This document shows, in pieces, positions 1-8,611 of a stretch of DNA of 64,000 nt. The stretch covers positions 300,197 through 364,196 of the forward strand of contig NZ_JBFATZ010000008.1 in NCBI RefSeq assembly GCF_040678635.1, written 5' to 3'. This DNA is from Thermopolyspora sp040678635. Its GTDB lineage: Bacteria > Actinomycetota > Actinomycetes > Streptosporangiales > Streptosporangiaceae. The notes below the pieces were generated by a model. That model had not been told where the DNA came from. It saw only the letters and a list, made by a program, of their open reading frames with translations, and did not search any database. Each line of letters starts with the position of its first letter. Position 1 is the stretch's first letter. Both the position numbers and the translations under genes were made by a program.

Positions 1-404
1 CCGGGCACGAGGCTCCGGTTCCAGGCCCGCATCCTCGCCCGTAACCGGCGTCGCATCTCCTCCGGGAGGTAGCGCATCTCGTGGGTCCACAGGTCCGACA
101 GGTACGGCCGGTCCGAGACCAGCGCGATCACCTCGTCGATGGTGCTCTCGTAGTCCTGCCCGGTGACCGGGGTGTGCAGCCACGCGAAGCTGTGCTCGAA
201 GACCTGCTCAAGCAGGACCGCCTTATTCGCGAAGTGGCGATACAGGGCGCCCGCGGTGATCCCGACCTGCTCGGCGATCATCGCCATCGACACGTGCGGG
301 AAGCCGTGCGCGACGAAGAGGTCGCGGGCCGCGCAGAGGATCTGAAGTTTGCGGTCACGCGGGCGGCGGCGCTGTACCGGTTCGTCCGGCCGGGTCGCCG
401 TCAT
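1..404 (-). CDS. TetR-family transcriptional regulator (C-terminus cut by window edge)
   Basis: The N-terminal half of a TetR repressor reads leftwards from an ATG at 404 and runs off the window. After a basic leader (MTATRPDEPVQRRRPRDRK) comes the TetR helix-turn-helix with the family pattern FVAHGF..VSMAMIAEQVGITAGALYRHFANK, followed by the start of the ligand-binding helices. It lies 98 bp downstream of the enoyl-CoA hydratase on the same strand, so co-transcription is plausible. The ligand is unknown; an acyl-CoA or aromatic-CoA effector would fit the neighbours, but that is inference. Confidence 0.85.
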   Translation of the reverse strand, partial: MTATRPDEPVQRRRPRDRKLQILCAARDLFVAHGFPHVSMAMIAEQVGITAGALYRHFANKAVLLEQVFEHSFAWLHTPVTGQDYESTIDEVIALVSDRPYLSDLWTHEMRYLPEEMRRRLRARMRAWNRSLVP

Positions 405-502
405 TCAGCGCCCACCCGGCCCACCCGGCCCACCCGCGCGCGGCGAGCGGGGCCGTCGGCGCGCGGCCTGCCCGCTGCGGCGTGCCGGGCGGATGCCGGG
501 GC

Positions 503-1297
503 TCATGTCCGGACCTCCACCGGGGGCATGAACCGGGGAGCCCGCTTGGCCAGGAAGGCCCCGGTTCCCTCGCGGGCGTCCGGATGAAGGCCCTGCCGGC
601 GCAGCTCGATCGCCTCCCGCCTGAGCGCCGTCTCGACGCCCGGCGAGGCCGCCTGACGCAGCAGCGCCTTGGTCGCCGCCTGTGCCTGCCCGGGGCCGGC
701 GAGCAGCCGCGCGGCCAGCTCATCGGTGGCCGGGATCAGGTCGTCGTCGTCCACCACGGAGGCGACCAGGCCCCACGCGGCGGCCTCCTCGGCGGTCAGC
801 CGCTTGTTGAGCAGCGCCAGTTGCATCGCCCGGTGGAGCCCCAGCGAGCGTACGAGGAGCGAGGTGCCGCCGTCGACCGAGAGCCCGACCTTGGTGTAGC
901 CGAGGCTGAAGGAGGCCGATCGCGCCGCCACCACCAGGTCCGCCGAGGCGACCAGCGGGAAGCCGGCGCCCGCGGCCGCGCCCTGGACGCCGCACACGAC
1001 GATCGCCTCGGCGCGCTGGATCTCGCTCACCGCGCGGTGCAGCGCGTCGGCGATGTCATAGAGGGCGTCGGCCAGGGACGGCGCCGAGGCCATCGCCCGC
1101 AGGTCGCCGCCCACGCAGAAGAACCGGCCGGTCGCCGACAGCACGATCACGCGTGCGCCGTCGTCGCGCGCACGCCGCAGCGCGTCGAGCATCGCGGTGT
1201 TCCACGCCTGGTTGATCGGGTTGCCGCGGTCCCCCTGCGGCATGGTGATCCGGGCGAGGCCGTCCTCGAAGCGATAGGTCACCAAATCTTCCGTCAT
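503..1297 (-). CDS. enoyl-CoA hydratase/isomerase (PaaG-like)
   Basis: A 264-residue crotonase-fold protein, the normal length for the family. The ATG at 1297 is chosen because GAGGAGTGG precedes it; the frame stays open upstream to 1453 without a ribosome site. Visible motifs are the oxyanion-hole segment FCVGGDLRAMA (about residue 65) and the second oxyanion block GVQGAAAGAGFPLV (about 105). The usual two catalytic glutamates are not in their standard places: the segment reads FSLGYTKVGLSVDGG, with Asp where PaaG-type ring-opening isomerases also carry Asp. It is therefore more likely an isomerase or side-branch crotonase than a canonical hydratase. It diverges from the Liv transporter and sits upstream of a TetR gene. 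Confidence 0.85.
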   Translation of the reverse strand: MTEDLVTYRFEDGLARITMPQGDRGNPINQAWNTAMLDALRRARDDGARVIVLSATGRFFCVGGDLRAMASAPSLADALYDIADALHRAVSEIQRAEAIVVCGVQGAAAGAGFPLVASADLVVAARSASFSLGYTKVGLSVDGGTSLLVRSLGLHRAMQLALLNKRLTAEEAAAWGLVASVVDDDDLIPATDELAARLLAGPGQAQAATKALLRQAASPGVETALRREAIELRRQGLHPDAREGTGAFLAKRAPRFMPPVEVRT

Positions 1298-1515
1298 CCA
1301 CCACTCCTCACTCCTCACTCCGCGCGGCCGGCGGGGGCATGGCCTCGTGCCCGGACCCGGGCGACCGTGGGGCGTCAGCGTCAACCTAGGTCCGATGGAC
1401 CGGGGTACGCAACGCCTAAGTAAATCTGGAACAAGTTGATCAATGGCCCGCATGGCCGCCGGTCGAGCTCGGCAAGGCGCTCTGCTCGGCCATCACCTGC
1501 GGAACAAGATGACCC

Positions 1516-1543
1516 TTGACACATTCTCGTGAATCTGGATTCA
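1516..1543 (+). promoter_or_regulatory. likely Liv-operon promoter with overlapping palindrome
   Basis: A perfect -35-like TTGACA lies at 1516-1521. A 14-bp inverted repeat, TGAATC-TG-GATTCA, lies at 1530-1543, where the -10 region would fall at 17-bp spacing. The -10 itself is weak (ATTCAT). The palindrome is placed to block RNA polymerase, so it is a candidate operator for the nearby TetR repressor or another regulator. Confidence 0.45.
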
Positions 1544-1593
1544 TCGTACCGAAACACAACGGCAGTGCGGGGGCGGCATCCGGAGGCAGACGA

Positions 1594-2856
1594 ATGAACG
1601 TAGGTTGGGTGCGGTGGGCGAGCCTCGCCGCGGTGGGCGTGCTCGCACTCTCGGCGTGCGCATCGGGACGCGACGCGGACGGCGCCAACGCCGCCGGGGC
1701 AGGCACGTGCTCCCCCGGCATCACCGACACCGAGATCAAGATCGGGCAGAGCTCGCTGCAGTCGGGCGCTGGCGCGATCTTCAAGTCAATCAGCGACGGC
1801 ATCGCCGCCAAATTCAAGGAGATCAACGACAAGGGCGGCGTCACCATGGGTGACGGCAAGACCCGCAAGGTCACCTTCATCAGCCTCGACGACGGCTACG
1901 ACCCCGCGCGTTCCGTGGTCAACGTCAAGAAGCTCATCGAACAGGACCACGTCGCCGCGTTCCTGGCGAACACCGGCACGTCCTCGATCCTCGCCTACAT
2001 CGACTACACGACCCAGAAGGGCGTACCGCTGATCTTCCCGGCCGGCAGCCCGCCGGAGGAGCTCGTGAACCGCTACCGGGACGGCAAGGCGATGCTGGCG
2101 CTCTACACCAACGCCACCGTCGACTTCGAGAACCAGGCCCGGGTCAAGGCGATCGCCGCGAAGAACCCCAATGCGAAGATCGCGGTGCTCTACTCGAACG
2201 AGGAGACGGGCAAGACCCAGCTTGAGGCGTTCAAGAAGGCGATGGAGGGCACCAACCTCAAGATCGTCGCGACCGAGTCGTACGAGATCAGCGCGGCCTC
2301 GGTCGATTCGCAGGTGACCTCGCTGCGCGGCTCGAACGCCGACACCTTCGCGATGCTCGGCTCCGGGTCCTTCATCACCATGGCGTTGAAGAAGGTCGAC
2401 GAGCTCGGCTGGCATCCGCAAAAGTGGATCACCGCGGCGAATCCGGCCGCCGCGCTCGTGTCGGCGGCGGGTCCCGGCGCGGCCGAGAACGTCAACTCGA
2501 TCCAATGGTCCAAGAGCGGCGACATGGTGGGCGCGGACAAGGACCCCGCGATCATCGAGTACCGGAAGTGGGCGACGGCCAACGGCTACGACCCCAAGGA
2601 CTCGCTCTTCCAGAGCGGGGTGGACATCACCGACAGCTTCCGGCAGATCCTCGAGGCGACCAAGGAGTGCACCAGCGAGGCGATCTACAAGGCGGCGCGC
2701 AGCATCAAGGCGGAGAGCTCCTTCGCCCTGCCCGGCATCACGTACGGCAGCAGCGACAAGGACCCGTCCTTCGTCCACCAGGCGGTCCAGGTGACCTTCG
2801 ACCCGAAGAACAACGGCTGGGTCCCCAACGACACCATCTTCACCGCCGATGAGTGA
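1594..2856 (+). CDS. branched-chain-type ABC transporter substrate-binding lipoprotein (LivJ-like)
   Basis: The extracytoplasmic ligand-binding protein of a Liv/HAAT importer, 420 residues. ATG 1594 is preferred over the open frame from 1516 because CGGAGG precedes it and it places a lipoprotein signal at the N-terminus (hydrophobic stretch ending LALSAC; Cys22 would be lipidated). The mature part opens with GITDTEIKIGQSSLQSG, typical of periplasmic-binding-protein type I domains of this family. It overlaps the following ATPase gene by 8 bp and heads a five-gene importer operon. With CoA-ester and aromatic catabolism genes nearby, the cargo may be an aromatic or short-chain acid rather than Leu/Ile/Val; this is inference. 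Confidence 0.9.
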   Translation: MNVGWVRWASLAAVGVLALSACASGRDADGANAAGAGTCSPGITDTEIKIGQSSLQSGAGAIFKSISDGIAAKFKEINDKGGVTMGDGKTRKVTFISLDDGYDPARSVVNVKKLIEQDHVAAFLANTGTSSILAYIDYTTQKGVPLIFPAGSPPEELVNRYRDGKAMLALYTNATVDFENQARVKAIAAKNPNAKIAVLYSNEETGKTQLEAFKKAMEGTNLKIVATESYEISAASVDSQVTSLRGSNADTFAMLGSGSFITMALKKVDELGWHPQKWITAANPAAALVSAAGPGAAENVNSIQWSKSGDMVGADKDPAIIEYRKWATANGYDPKDSLFQSGVDITDSFRQILEATKECTSEAIYKAARSIKAESSFALPGITYGSSDKDPSFVHQAVQVTFDPKNNGWVPNDTIFTADE

Positions 2857-3694
2857 GTCCACGCCGCGGAGCCTGCGGGCTGCCGGAACCGCTGGGGCCG
2901 AAATCACCGGGACCGGTGCGGCCGGAACGCTGCAGGTGCGGGACGTCCGTCTCAGGTTCGGCGGCGTCGTCGCGCTGGACGGGGTGTCCTTCGACGTGGC
3001 CGCGGGAACGGTGTGCGGCCTCATCGGCCCCAACGGCGCCGGCAAGACCGCGCTGTTCAACTGCGTCAGCGGTCTGTACCGGCCGAACTCGGGCACGGTG
3101 CTCCTCGACGGCGTCGATCTGCTCGGCCTGCGGGCCGACCAGATCGCCGGGGTCGGCATCGCCCGGACGTTCCAGAACCTGGGGCTCTTCGCCACGCAGA
3201 GCGTGCTTGAGAACGTCATGGGCGGCGCCTACCACCGGACGAAGGCGGGATTCCTCGCCGGCGGCCTGGGGCTCCCGCTGACCTGGCGGGAGGAACGCCG
3301 CGAGCGCGAGCACGCCAGGGCCATCCTGGACTCGCTCGGCCTCGCGCACCTGGAGCGGCACCCCGCGGCCGGGCTGCCGCTCGGCACGCTCAAGCGCATC
3401 GAGCTGGCCCGGGCGCTGATGCTGCGGCCGCGCCTGCTCATGCTCGACGAGCCGGCCAACGGCCTCATCCTCGAAGAGGTGCACGAGCTCGCCTCCGTCG
3501 TACGCGGCCTGCGGGACGAGCACGGCTTCAGCGTCCTGCTGATCGAGCACCACATGGGCATGGTCATGTCGATCTGCGACCACCTGGTGGTGCTGAACCT
3601 GGGGCAGAAGATCGCCGACGGGCTGCCCGACGAGGTCCGCAACGCCCCGGCCGTCGTCGAGGCGTACCTGGGAGGCCCAGGAGGTGCCGCATGA
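2849..3694 (+). CDS. ABC transporter ATP-binding protein (LivG-like)
   Basis: One of two cytoplasmic ATPases of the importer, 281 residues. Walker A is GPNGAGKT (about residue 60), followed by ARTFQNLGLF and ENVMGG, typical of LivG. The signature region reads LPLGTLKRIELARAL instead of the canonical LSxGQ, a relaxed form also seen in this subfamily. Walker B is LLMLDEP, and the switch region is LLIEHHMGMV. An N-terminal extension of about 27 residues precedes the ABC domain. The start overlaps the binding-protein stop (ATGAGTGA) and the stop overlaps the LivF start, giving tight translational coupling. Confidence 0.92.
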   Translation: MSESTPRSLRAAGTAGAEITGTGAAGTLQVRDVRLRFGGVVALDGVSFDVAAGTVCGLIGPNGAGKTALFNCVSGLYRPNSGTVLLDGVDLLGLRADQIAGVGIARTFQNLGLFATQSVLENVMGGAYHRTKAGFLAGGLGLPLTWREERREREHARAILDSLGLAHLERHPAAGLPLGTLKRIELARALMLRPRLLMLDEPANGLILEEVHELASVVRGLRDEHGFSVLLIEHHMGMVMSICDHLVVLNLGQKIADGLPDEVRNAPAVVEAYLGGPGGAA

Positions 3695-4401
3695 GCCTGT
3701 TGACCGTCGAGCATCTCAACGCCGGCTACGGCAGCCTTCAGGTCCTCGACGACGTCTGTTTCGACATCGAGGAGGGCACGATCACCGTGGTCCTCGGCGC
3801 GAACGGGGCCGGCAAGTCCACCCTGCTGCGCGCGCTGTCCGGGATGCTCCCCGCCACGGGCAGCGCGCGGCTGGACGGGCACGAGCTGCTGTCGAGCCGG
3901 CAGCGCAGGTCGGTCGCCCGGCTGGGCCTCGGCCACGTTCCGGAGGGGCGCGGCACGTTCGGCGGCCTCACCGTCGAGGAGAACCTCCGCGTCGGCGGCC
4001 ACCACCGGCCGGCCGCCGAGGTCGAGGACGCGATCAAGGAGTGGTACGACTTCTTCCCTCGCCTCGCCGCCCGTCGCGACCAGCTCGCCTCCGCGCTCAG
4101 CGGCGGCGAGCAGCAGATGCTCGCCATCGCCAGGGCGCTGATGGCCAAGCCGCGGCTGCTGTTGCTGGACGAGCCCTCGCTCGGTCTGGCGCCGAAGCTG
4201 ACCGGCATGCTGTTCGGCGAGCTGCGCGCGATCAGGGAACGGCTCGGCATGACGGTGCTGCTGGTGGAGCAGAACGCCCACCTCAGCCTCGAGATCGCCG
4301 ACGACGCGTTGCTGCTGACCGCCGGGCGCATGGGCCCCAAGCAGCCCGCGGCCGTCCTGCGCGAGGACGAACAGATCAAGAACGCCTACCTCGGCGCGTA
4401 G
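3691..4401 (+). CDS. ABC transporter ATP-binding protein (LivF-like)
   Basis: The second importer ATPase, 236 residues, the usual LivF size. Walker A is GANGAGKS near residue 37, the signature is the canonical LSGGEQQMLAIARAL near 135, and Walker B is LLLLDEPSLGL with the LivF-typical VEQNA switch. It starts on an ATGA overlap with LivG, and GGAGG lies just upstream. Both ATPases should pair on the inner face of the LivH/LivM permease. Confidence 0.93.
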   Translation: MSLLTVEHLNAGYGSLQVLDDVCFDIEEGTITVVLGANGAGKSTLLRALSGMLPATGSARLDGHELLSSRQRRSVARLGLGHVPEGRGTFGGLTVEENLRVGGHHRPAAEVEDAIKEWYDFFPRLAARRDQLASALSGGEQQMLAIARALMAKPRLLLLDEPSLGLAPKLTGMLFGELRAIRERLGMTVLLVEQNAHLSLEIADDALLLTAGRMGPKQPAAVLREDEQIKNAYLGA

Positions 4402-4411
4402 GAGCGATCGG

Positions 4412-5296
4412 GTGACCACTTTCTTCCAACAGATCATCGACGGGCTGACGACGGGCGTGGTCTACGCCGCGATCGCGCTCAGCCTCGTCCTCGTCTACCG
4501 CACCTCACGGCTGATCAACTTCGCGCAGGCGGAGATGGCCACCTTCGGGGCCTTCCTCGCCTGGCAGTTCCACGACTGGGGGCTCGGCTTCCTGCCGGCG
4601 ATCCTGCTGGCGGTGGTGGTGTCGTTCCTGGCCGGCGCCGTCATGGAGCGGACGCTCGTCCGGCCGCTGGCCGAGGCGCACAACGAGCTCGCGCTCTTCG
4701 TCATCTCGCTCGGCATCCTCATCGTGCTCCTCAACGCGGAGGCCTGGATCTGGGGCTACGAGGTCAAGGACGTCCCCTCCGTCCTGACGGGACCCGCGCT
4801 GGAGATCGGCTCGGTCCGGGTGAGTCAACAGAAGCTGGTGATCGTCGCCGTCGCGGTGGTGATCGCCGGGCTGCTCTGGTTCCTCTTCCAGCGCACCCGG
4901 TTCGGCCTGGCCATGCGGGCCGCCGCCGACAACCTCTCGTCGGCCACGCTGCTCGGCCTGCCGGTGCACGCGTCGATGACCTTCAGCTGGGGCATCGCCG
5001 CGGCGATCGGCACGCTGATGGCGACCCTGGTCGCGCCGCAGCAGTTCCTGCAGCCGGGCATGCTGCTGTCGGTCCTGTTGTACGCCGTCGCCGCCGCCGT
5101 CCTCGGCGGTATCGACAGCCCGGTCGGGGCGATCGTCGGCGGCCTCATCGTGGGCGTCGTCGAGAACCTCGCGGGGACCTACGTCCCGGGCATCGGCCAG
5201 GACTTCAAGGCCGCCGTCGCGTTCCTCATCATCATGATCGTCCTGCTGCTCCGGCCGCAGGGCTTCTTCGGCTCGCGGACGGTGGTGCGGGTATGA
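4412..5296 (+). CDS. branched-chain-type ABC transporter permease (LivH-like)
   Basis: An integral membrane permease of 294 residues with about eight hydrophobic segments. It starts at GTG 4412, ten bases after the LivF stop, with GGAGCG upstream. The N-terminus FFQQIIDGLTTGVVYAAIAL and the LINFAQAEM segment are hallmarks of LivH proteins, and the C-terminal half has the conserved AAVLGGIDSPVGAIVGGLIVG stretch that contacts the ATPases. Its stop overlaps the LivM start by 4 bp. Confidence 0.92.
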   Translation: MTTFFQQIIDGLTTGVVYAAIALSLVLVYRTSRLINFAQAEMATFGAFLAWQFHDWGLGFLPAILLAVVVSFLAGAVMERTLVRPLAEAHNELALFVISLGILIVLLNAEAWIWGYEVKDVPSVLTGPALEIGSVRVSQQKLVIVAVAVVIAGLLWFLFQRTRFGLAMRAAADNLSSATLLGLPVHASMTFSWGIAAAIGTLMATLVAPQQFLQPGMLLSVLLYAVAAAVLGGIDSPVGAIVGGLIVGVVENLAGTYVPGIGQDFKAAVAFLIIMIVLLLRPQGFFGSRTVVRV

Positions 5297-6354
5297 ACCG
5301 GTTGCTCGCCGTCATGCACCGGCGTCGCCCCGCGCTGCCGATCCCGGCCTGGGTCAACGTGCTGGTCGGCGTGGTGGTGTTCGGCTACGCGCTGTACCTG
5401 CCGCTGGTCTCGCCGACCTACGCCAACACCAACCTGGCGATGGTGTGCGTCTACGTCGTCACCGGCCTCGGCCTGCACCTGCTCACCGGCATGACCGGCC
5501 TGATCTCGCTCGGTCACGGCTTCTTCTTCGCCATCGGCGCGTACGCCACGGCGATCCTCTCGGGCACGTACGGGTGGCCGGTCCTGGCGTCGTTCGCCGT
5601 CGCGGCCGCGCTCGGGTGGATCCTCGGGTTCGGCTTCGGCCTCCCGGCGCTGCGCCTGTCCCCGCTCGCGCTCTCGCAGGTCACCCTGGCACTCGCGTTG
5701 ATCACGCCGTCGGTCATCAAGCGGCTCGACTTCTGGACCAACGGCAGCGCCGGGCTGTCGGTCAACATCGCCGATCCTCCGGCGTGGACGGGCCTCGACA
5801 AGGACCAGTGGATCCTCTACATCTGCCTGGTCGTCACGCTGATCGTCTACCTGATGGCGGTGCTGATGTCGCGGGGCCGTACCGGGCGGGCGATGAACGG
5901 GCTGCGCGACAACCAGGCGGTCGCCACCACGCTCGGCGTACGGGCGACGACGACGAAGTCGTTCGTGTTCGCAATCAGCGCGGCGTTCGCGGCGGTCGGC
6001 GGCGTGCTCTACACCCTCGTCGTGCAGTACGTCGGCGCGGACGCGTTCGCCCTGCCGTTCGCGATCTCACTGATCGCGATCATCGTCGTGGGCGGCTTCT
6101 GCTCCGTGCCCGGCGTCGTGCTCGGCGCGATGTTCGTCGTCTTCATGCCGACGTGGATCTCGGACGTCAACACCTCCTCGTCCGGTCTGGTGTACGGCAT
6201 CGTGCTCGTCGTGTTCATGTTCGCCCTGCCCTACGGCATCGTCGGCGTGATCCGGATGGCCGGCAAGCCGGTCGTGGACCGGCTGGGCACCCGCGGCAAG
6301 GCCCGTCCGGGCGAGGTACGACCGGCGCCGGCGGAGAAGGTCGCCCAGCCGTGA
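5293..6354 (+). CDS. branched-chain-type ABC transporter permease (LivM-like)
   Basis: The partner permease, 353 residues, with about nine to ten membrane segments. The LivM signature LTGMTGLISLGHGFFFAIGAYA lies near residue 60, and GRTGRAMNGLRDNQAVATTLGV is the cytoplasmic ATPase-contact loop. The C-terminus is a charged tail rich in Pro and Ala after the last helix. It is the last gene of the transporter operon; a gene-poor stretch with a hydratase remnant follows. Confidence 0.92.
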   Translation: MNRLLAVMHRRRPALPIPAWVNVLVGVVVFGYALYLPLVSPTYANTNLAMVCVYVVTGLGLHLLTGMTGLISLGHGFFFAIGAYATAILSGTYGWPVLASFAVAAALGWILGFGFGLPALRLSPLALSQVTLALALITPSVIKRLDFWTNGSAGLSVNIADPPAWTGLDKDQWILYICLVVTLIVYLMAVLMSRGRTGRAMNGLRDNQAVATTLGVRATTTKSFVFAISAAFAAVGGVLYTLVVQYVGADAFALPFAISLIAIIVVGGFCSVPGVVLGAMFVVFMPTWISDVNTSSSGLVYGIVLVVFMFALPYGIVGVIRMAGKPVVDRLGTRGKARPGEVRPAPAEKVAQP

Positions 6355-6460
6355 GCCGCGAGTGACGAAAGCCGCGAGGTGACGGCCGCAAGCGATGGCC
6401 GCGAGGCGATGGAGGGGCGCGCGGGCCGATCGGATGCCCGTCGGCCCGCGTGCTCCTCCG

Positions 6461-6607
6461 TCACACCCCGTCCGCACCGGGCCCGAACCGCGGCTCCCTG
6501 TTCTCCAGGAAGGCGCGCACGCCCTCCTCGAAGTCGCCGCCGCGCATGCACTCCGCCTGCGCGGCCTTCTCCATCGCCAGGACGGCCGCGAGGCCTTCAC
6601 CTGTCAT
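6461..6607 (-). pseudogene. C-terminal remnant of an enoyl-CoA hydratase
   Basis: The frame on the minus strand encodes about 48 residues with the characteristic crotonase tail: EKAAQAECMRGGDFEEGVRAFLENREPRF. The preceding roughly 200 residues, including the oxyanion loops and catalytic segment, are absent; the sequence upstream is the promoter region of the acyl-CoA dehydrogenase. It differs from the tail of the intact hydratase at 503-1297, so it is not a recent copy of that gene. It is most likely a decayed hydratase that once stood beside the dehydrogenase. Confidence 0.7.
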
Positions 6608-6615
6608 GACACTCC

Positions 6616-6655
6616 TTGACCCGGAATGAACGCTCATATACATATGAATTCATAT
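6616..6655 (+). promoter_or_regulatory. putative promoter with perfect 14-bp palindrome upstream of the acyl-CoA dehydrogenase
   Basis: A -35-like TTGACC at 6616-6621 is followed by TATACA/TACATA (6637-6644) at 15-17 bp spacing. Overlapping it is the perfect palindrome ATATGAATTCATAT (6642-6655), flanked by further TCATATA copies. This AT-rich island stands out from the surrounding sequence. A regulator such as a TetR or IclR protein probably binds here to control the dehydrogenase gene. Confidence 0.5.
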
Positions 6656-6773
6656 ACCCCAATGAACCAAGCTCGCTACCCGCACCAGCGCCATTGATGC
6701 TTATGTGGAATTCACTTCCTTGTCCAGCGGCGATTCGAGGGACTGTGGGGCGACTTCACCGAAGGGATCGCGC

Positions 6774-7979
6774 ATGAGCGAGATCGACGACTTCCGCGAG
6801 CGCGCCCGGCTCTGGCTCGACGGCCACGCCCGGCGCGCCGAGGAGGCCCTCCGCGCCGACTCCGGCGAGGAGGCCGCGGACCTGGCGGAGGCCAGGCGCT
6901 TCCAGGCCGCGCTGTTCGAGGCCGGCTTCGCCGGCCTGACCTGGCCCAGGGAGTACGGCGGCCAGGGCCTCGGCATCGAGTACCAGGTGGCGTGGAACGA
7001 GGTGTCCGCCGGCTACCGGCTGCCCACCGTCTTCTCCCTGGGCCTGGGCATGATCGGCCCGACCCTCCTGGAGCTGGGCACGGAGCAGCAGAAGCGGCGC
7101 TACCTGCCGAAGATCCTCTCCGGCGAGGAGATCTGGTGCCAGATCTTCTCCGAGCCCGGCGGCGGGTCCGACGTGGCCGCGCTGCGGACCAGCGCGACGC
7201 GTACCGACGAGGGATGGGTGATCAACGGCCAGAAGGTCTGGACCTCGGTCGGCCATCTCGCCGATCTGGGCGCGGTCCTGGTGCGCACCGATCCGACCGT
7301 GCCCAGGCACCAGGGCATCACGATGCTCATCGTCGACATGCGCGCCCCGGGCCTCACCGTGCGGCCGCTTCGCATCGCGACCGGCGAGGCGCCGTTCGCC
7401 GAGGAGTTCTTCGACAACGTCCTGGTCCCGCACGACGCGGTCATCGGCGAGGTGAACCAGGGCTGGGCGGCGGCCGTCGTCATGCTCCGCAACGAGCGCA
7501 TCGCGCTCGGCACGCAGGGCCGCTCGCAGGCCAACCCGCTGAGCTTCGAACCGATGCTCGCCGCCGTACACAAGCACGGCTCGATCACCTCGGACCGCGC
7601 CCGCACCGGTCTCGCGGAGCTGTACGCCCGCGAGCTGGCGCTAGCCGAGTTCGGCCGGCTCGTCCACGAGGAGGCCATCGCGGGCATCCCGGTGGGCGCC
7701 CGCGGATCGGTGGGCAAGCTGGCCGGCACCCAGCAGGCGCTGTGGGCGGCCGACCTCGCCGAAGAGCTCCTCGGCGAGACGATCGCGATCGAGAACGACG
7801 ACCTCGCCGCCATCCGCTGGGCGTCGCTGTACGCCACCGGCATGGCGATCGCGGGCGGATCGACCGAGATCCAGCGCAACATCATCGGCGAGCGTGTCCT
7901 CGGCCTGCCCAAGGACGGCGGCATCGACGCGAAGGACGTCCCCTTCAACCGGCTTCGGTTCGGCGACGGTAACAAATAG
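6774..7979 (+). CDS. acyl-CoA dehydrogenase
   Basis: A flavoprotein of 401 residues that introduces the alpha-beta double bond into an acyl-CoA and passes electrons to ETF. ATG 6774 follows GAAGGGA; the frame is open a little further upstream. Conserved blocks are WPREYGGQGLG, the FAD-contact region IFSEPGGGSDVAALRTSA and WVINGQKVWTS, and the C-terminal IAGGSTEIQRNIIGERVLGLP. The usual catalytic Glu of the YEGT motif aligns with Gly here (AGGST), as in subfamilies whose base lies elsewhere. The substrate is unknown. It is probably the first beta-oxidation-type step for the compound imported by the adjacent ABC system. Confidence 0.9.
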   Translation: MSEIDDFRERARLWLDGHARRAEEALRADSGEEAADLAEARRFQAALFEAGFAGLTWPREYGGQGLGIEYQVAWNEVSAGYRLPTVFSLGLGMIGPTLLELGTEQQKRRYLPKILSGEEIWCQIFSEPGGGSDVAALRTSATRTDEGWVINGQKVWTSVGHLADLGAVLVRTDPTVPRHQGITMLIVDMRAPGLTVRPLRIATGEAPFAEEFFDNVLVPHDAVIGEVNQGWAAAVVMLRNERIALGTQGRSQANPLSFEPMLAAVHKHGSITSDRARTGLAELYARELALAEFGRLVHEEAIAGIPVGARGSVGKLAGTQQALWAADLAEELLGETIAIENDDLAAIRWASLYATGMAIAGGSTEIQRNIIGERVLGLPKDGGIDAKDVPFNRLRFGDGNK

Positions 7980-8084
7980 AGGAGGCTGGACGGACCGCTG
8001 ATGGCGGGCGCGGCGATCGGCCCACGTACCCCCGGGCGAAGGCCCGCGAGATCCTCGGCTCGGGTGGTTGGATACGGTCGCGGC

Positions 8085-8474
8085 ATGAATGTTCATCGGG
8101 TACGCGGCGTGGTGGCGTTCCACGAGACCGACGCGTCCGGGCGTTACCACTACACGAACGCCCTCAAGTGGGTCGAGAACGTCGAACACGCCCTCTACCG
8201 GTCGGTCGGCGTGCGGGCCGCCACGTTCCCGCGCCGGGCCGTCGCCGCGAGCTTCGAACGATCGTTCGTGGACGGTGACGAATACGAGGTCGAGCTTGAG
8301 GTCGAGAAGGTGGGGAATACCTCGATCACCTATGTGTGGCGGATCCTCAAGGGGGAGCACGTCGCGGTGAACGGATCGCATACGGTCGTCCACATCGACG
8401 GCTCCGGCAGACCCACCCCGTTGCCGGACGCGCTTCGCGCCGTGCTGGACGGCCTCGCGAACGACACGGCCTGA
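8085..8474 (+). CDS. acyl-CoA thioesterase, 4HBT hot-dog family
   Basis: A 129-residue single hot-dog domain. The active-site segment is visible at the N-terminus: FHETDASGRYHYTNALKWVENVEHAL, with the family Asp (FHETDASG) and Tyr (HYTN) positions. This matches YbgC/4-hydroxybenzoyl-CoA thioesterase-like enzymes that hydrolyse acyl-CoA thioesters. ATG 8085 has only a poor ribosome site; I chose it because it begins the conserved domain. It sits between the dehydrogenase and the IclR gene on the same strand. Confidence 0.8.
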   Translation: MNVHRVRGVVAFHETDASGRYHYTNALKWVENVEHALYRSVGVRAATFPRRAVAASFERSFVDGDEYEVELEVEKVGNTSITYVWRILKGEHVAVNGSHTVVHIDGSGRPTPLPDALRAVLDGLANDTA

Positions 8475-8611
8475 TCGGCGAGGCGGTCCGGCGTCGCCGA
8501 TCTGCCATACAGCGTTCTGCTAGATGGAATCGAGGTGGCTCGTCGGGTGCTATAGTGCAGGCGCCACCCGGAATGGTCGTGGCTCCGTTCGTCGCTCCTA
8601 GCGGAGGGCAC

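Noticed and set aside
482..1423. Long plus-strand open frame opposite the enoyl-CoA hydratase
   Set aside because: Its Arg/Gly/His-rich translation has no domain, and the minus-strand frame shows a clear crotonase fold with a ribosome site.
1594..6354. Assignment of the Liv importer to leucine/isoleucine/valine
   Set aside because: The family transports many acids, amides and aromatics. The neighbouring CoA and ring-opening genes make an amino-acid role uncertain, so no liv gene symbols are given.
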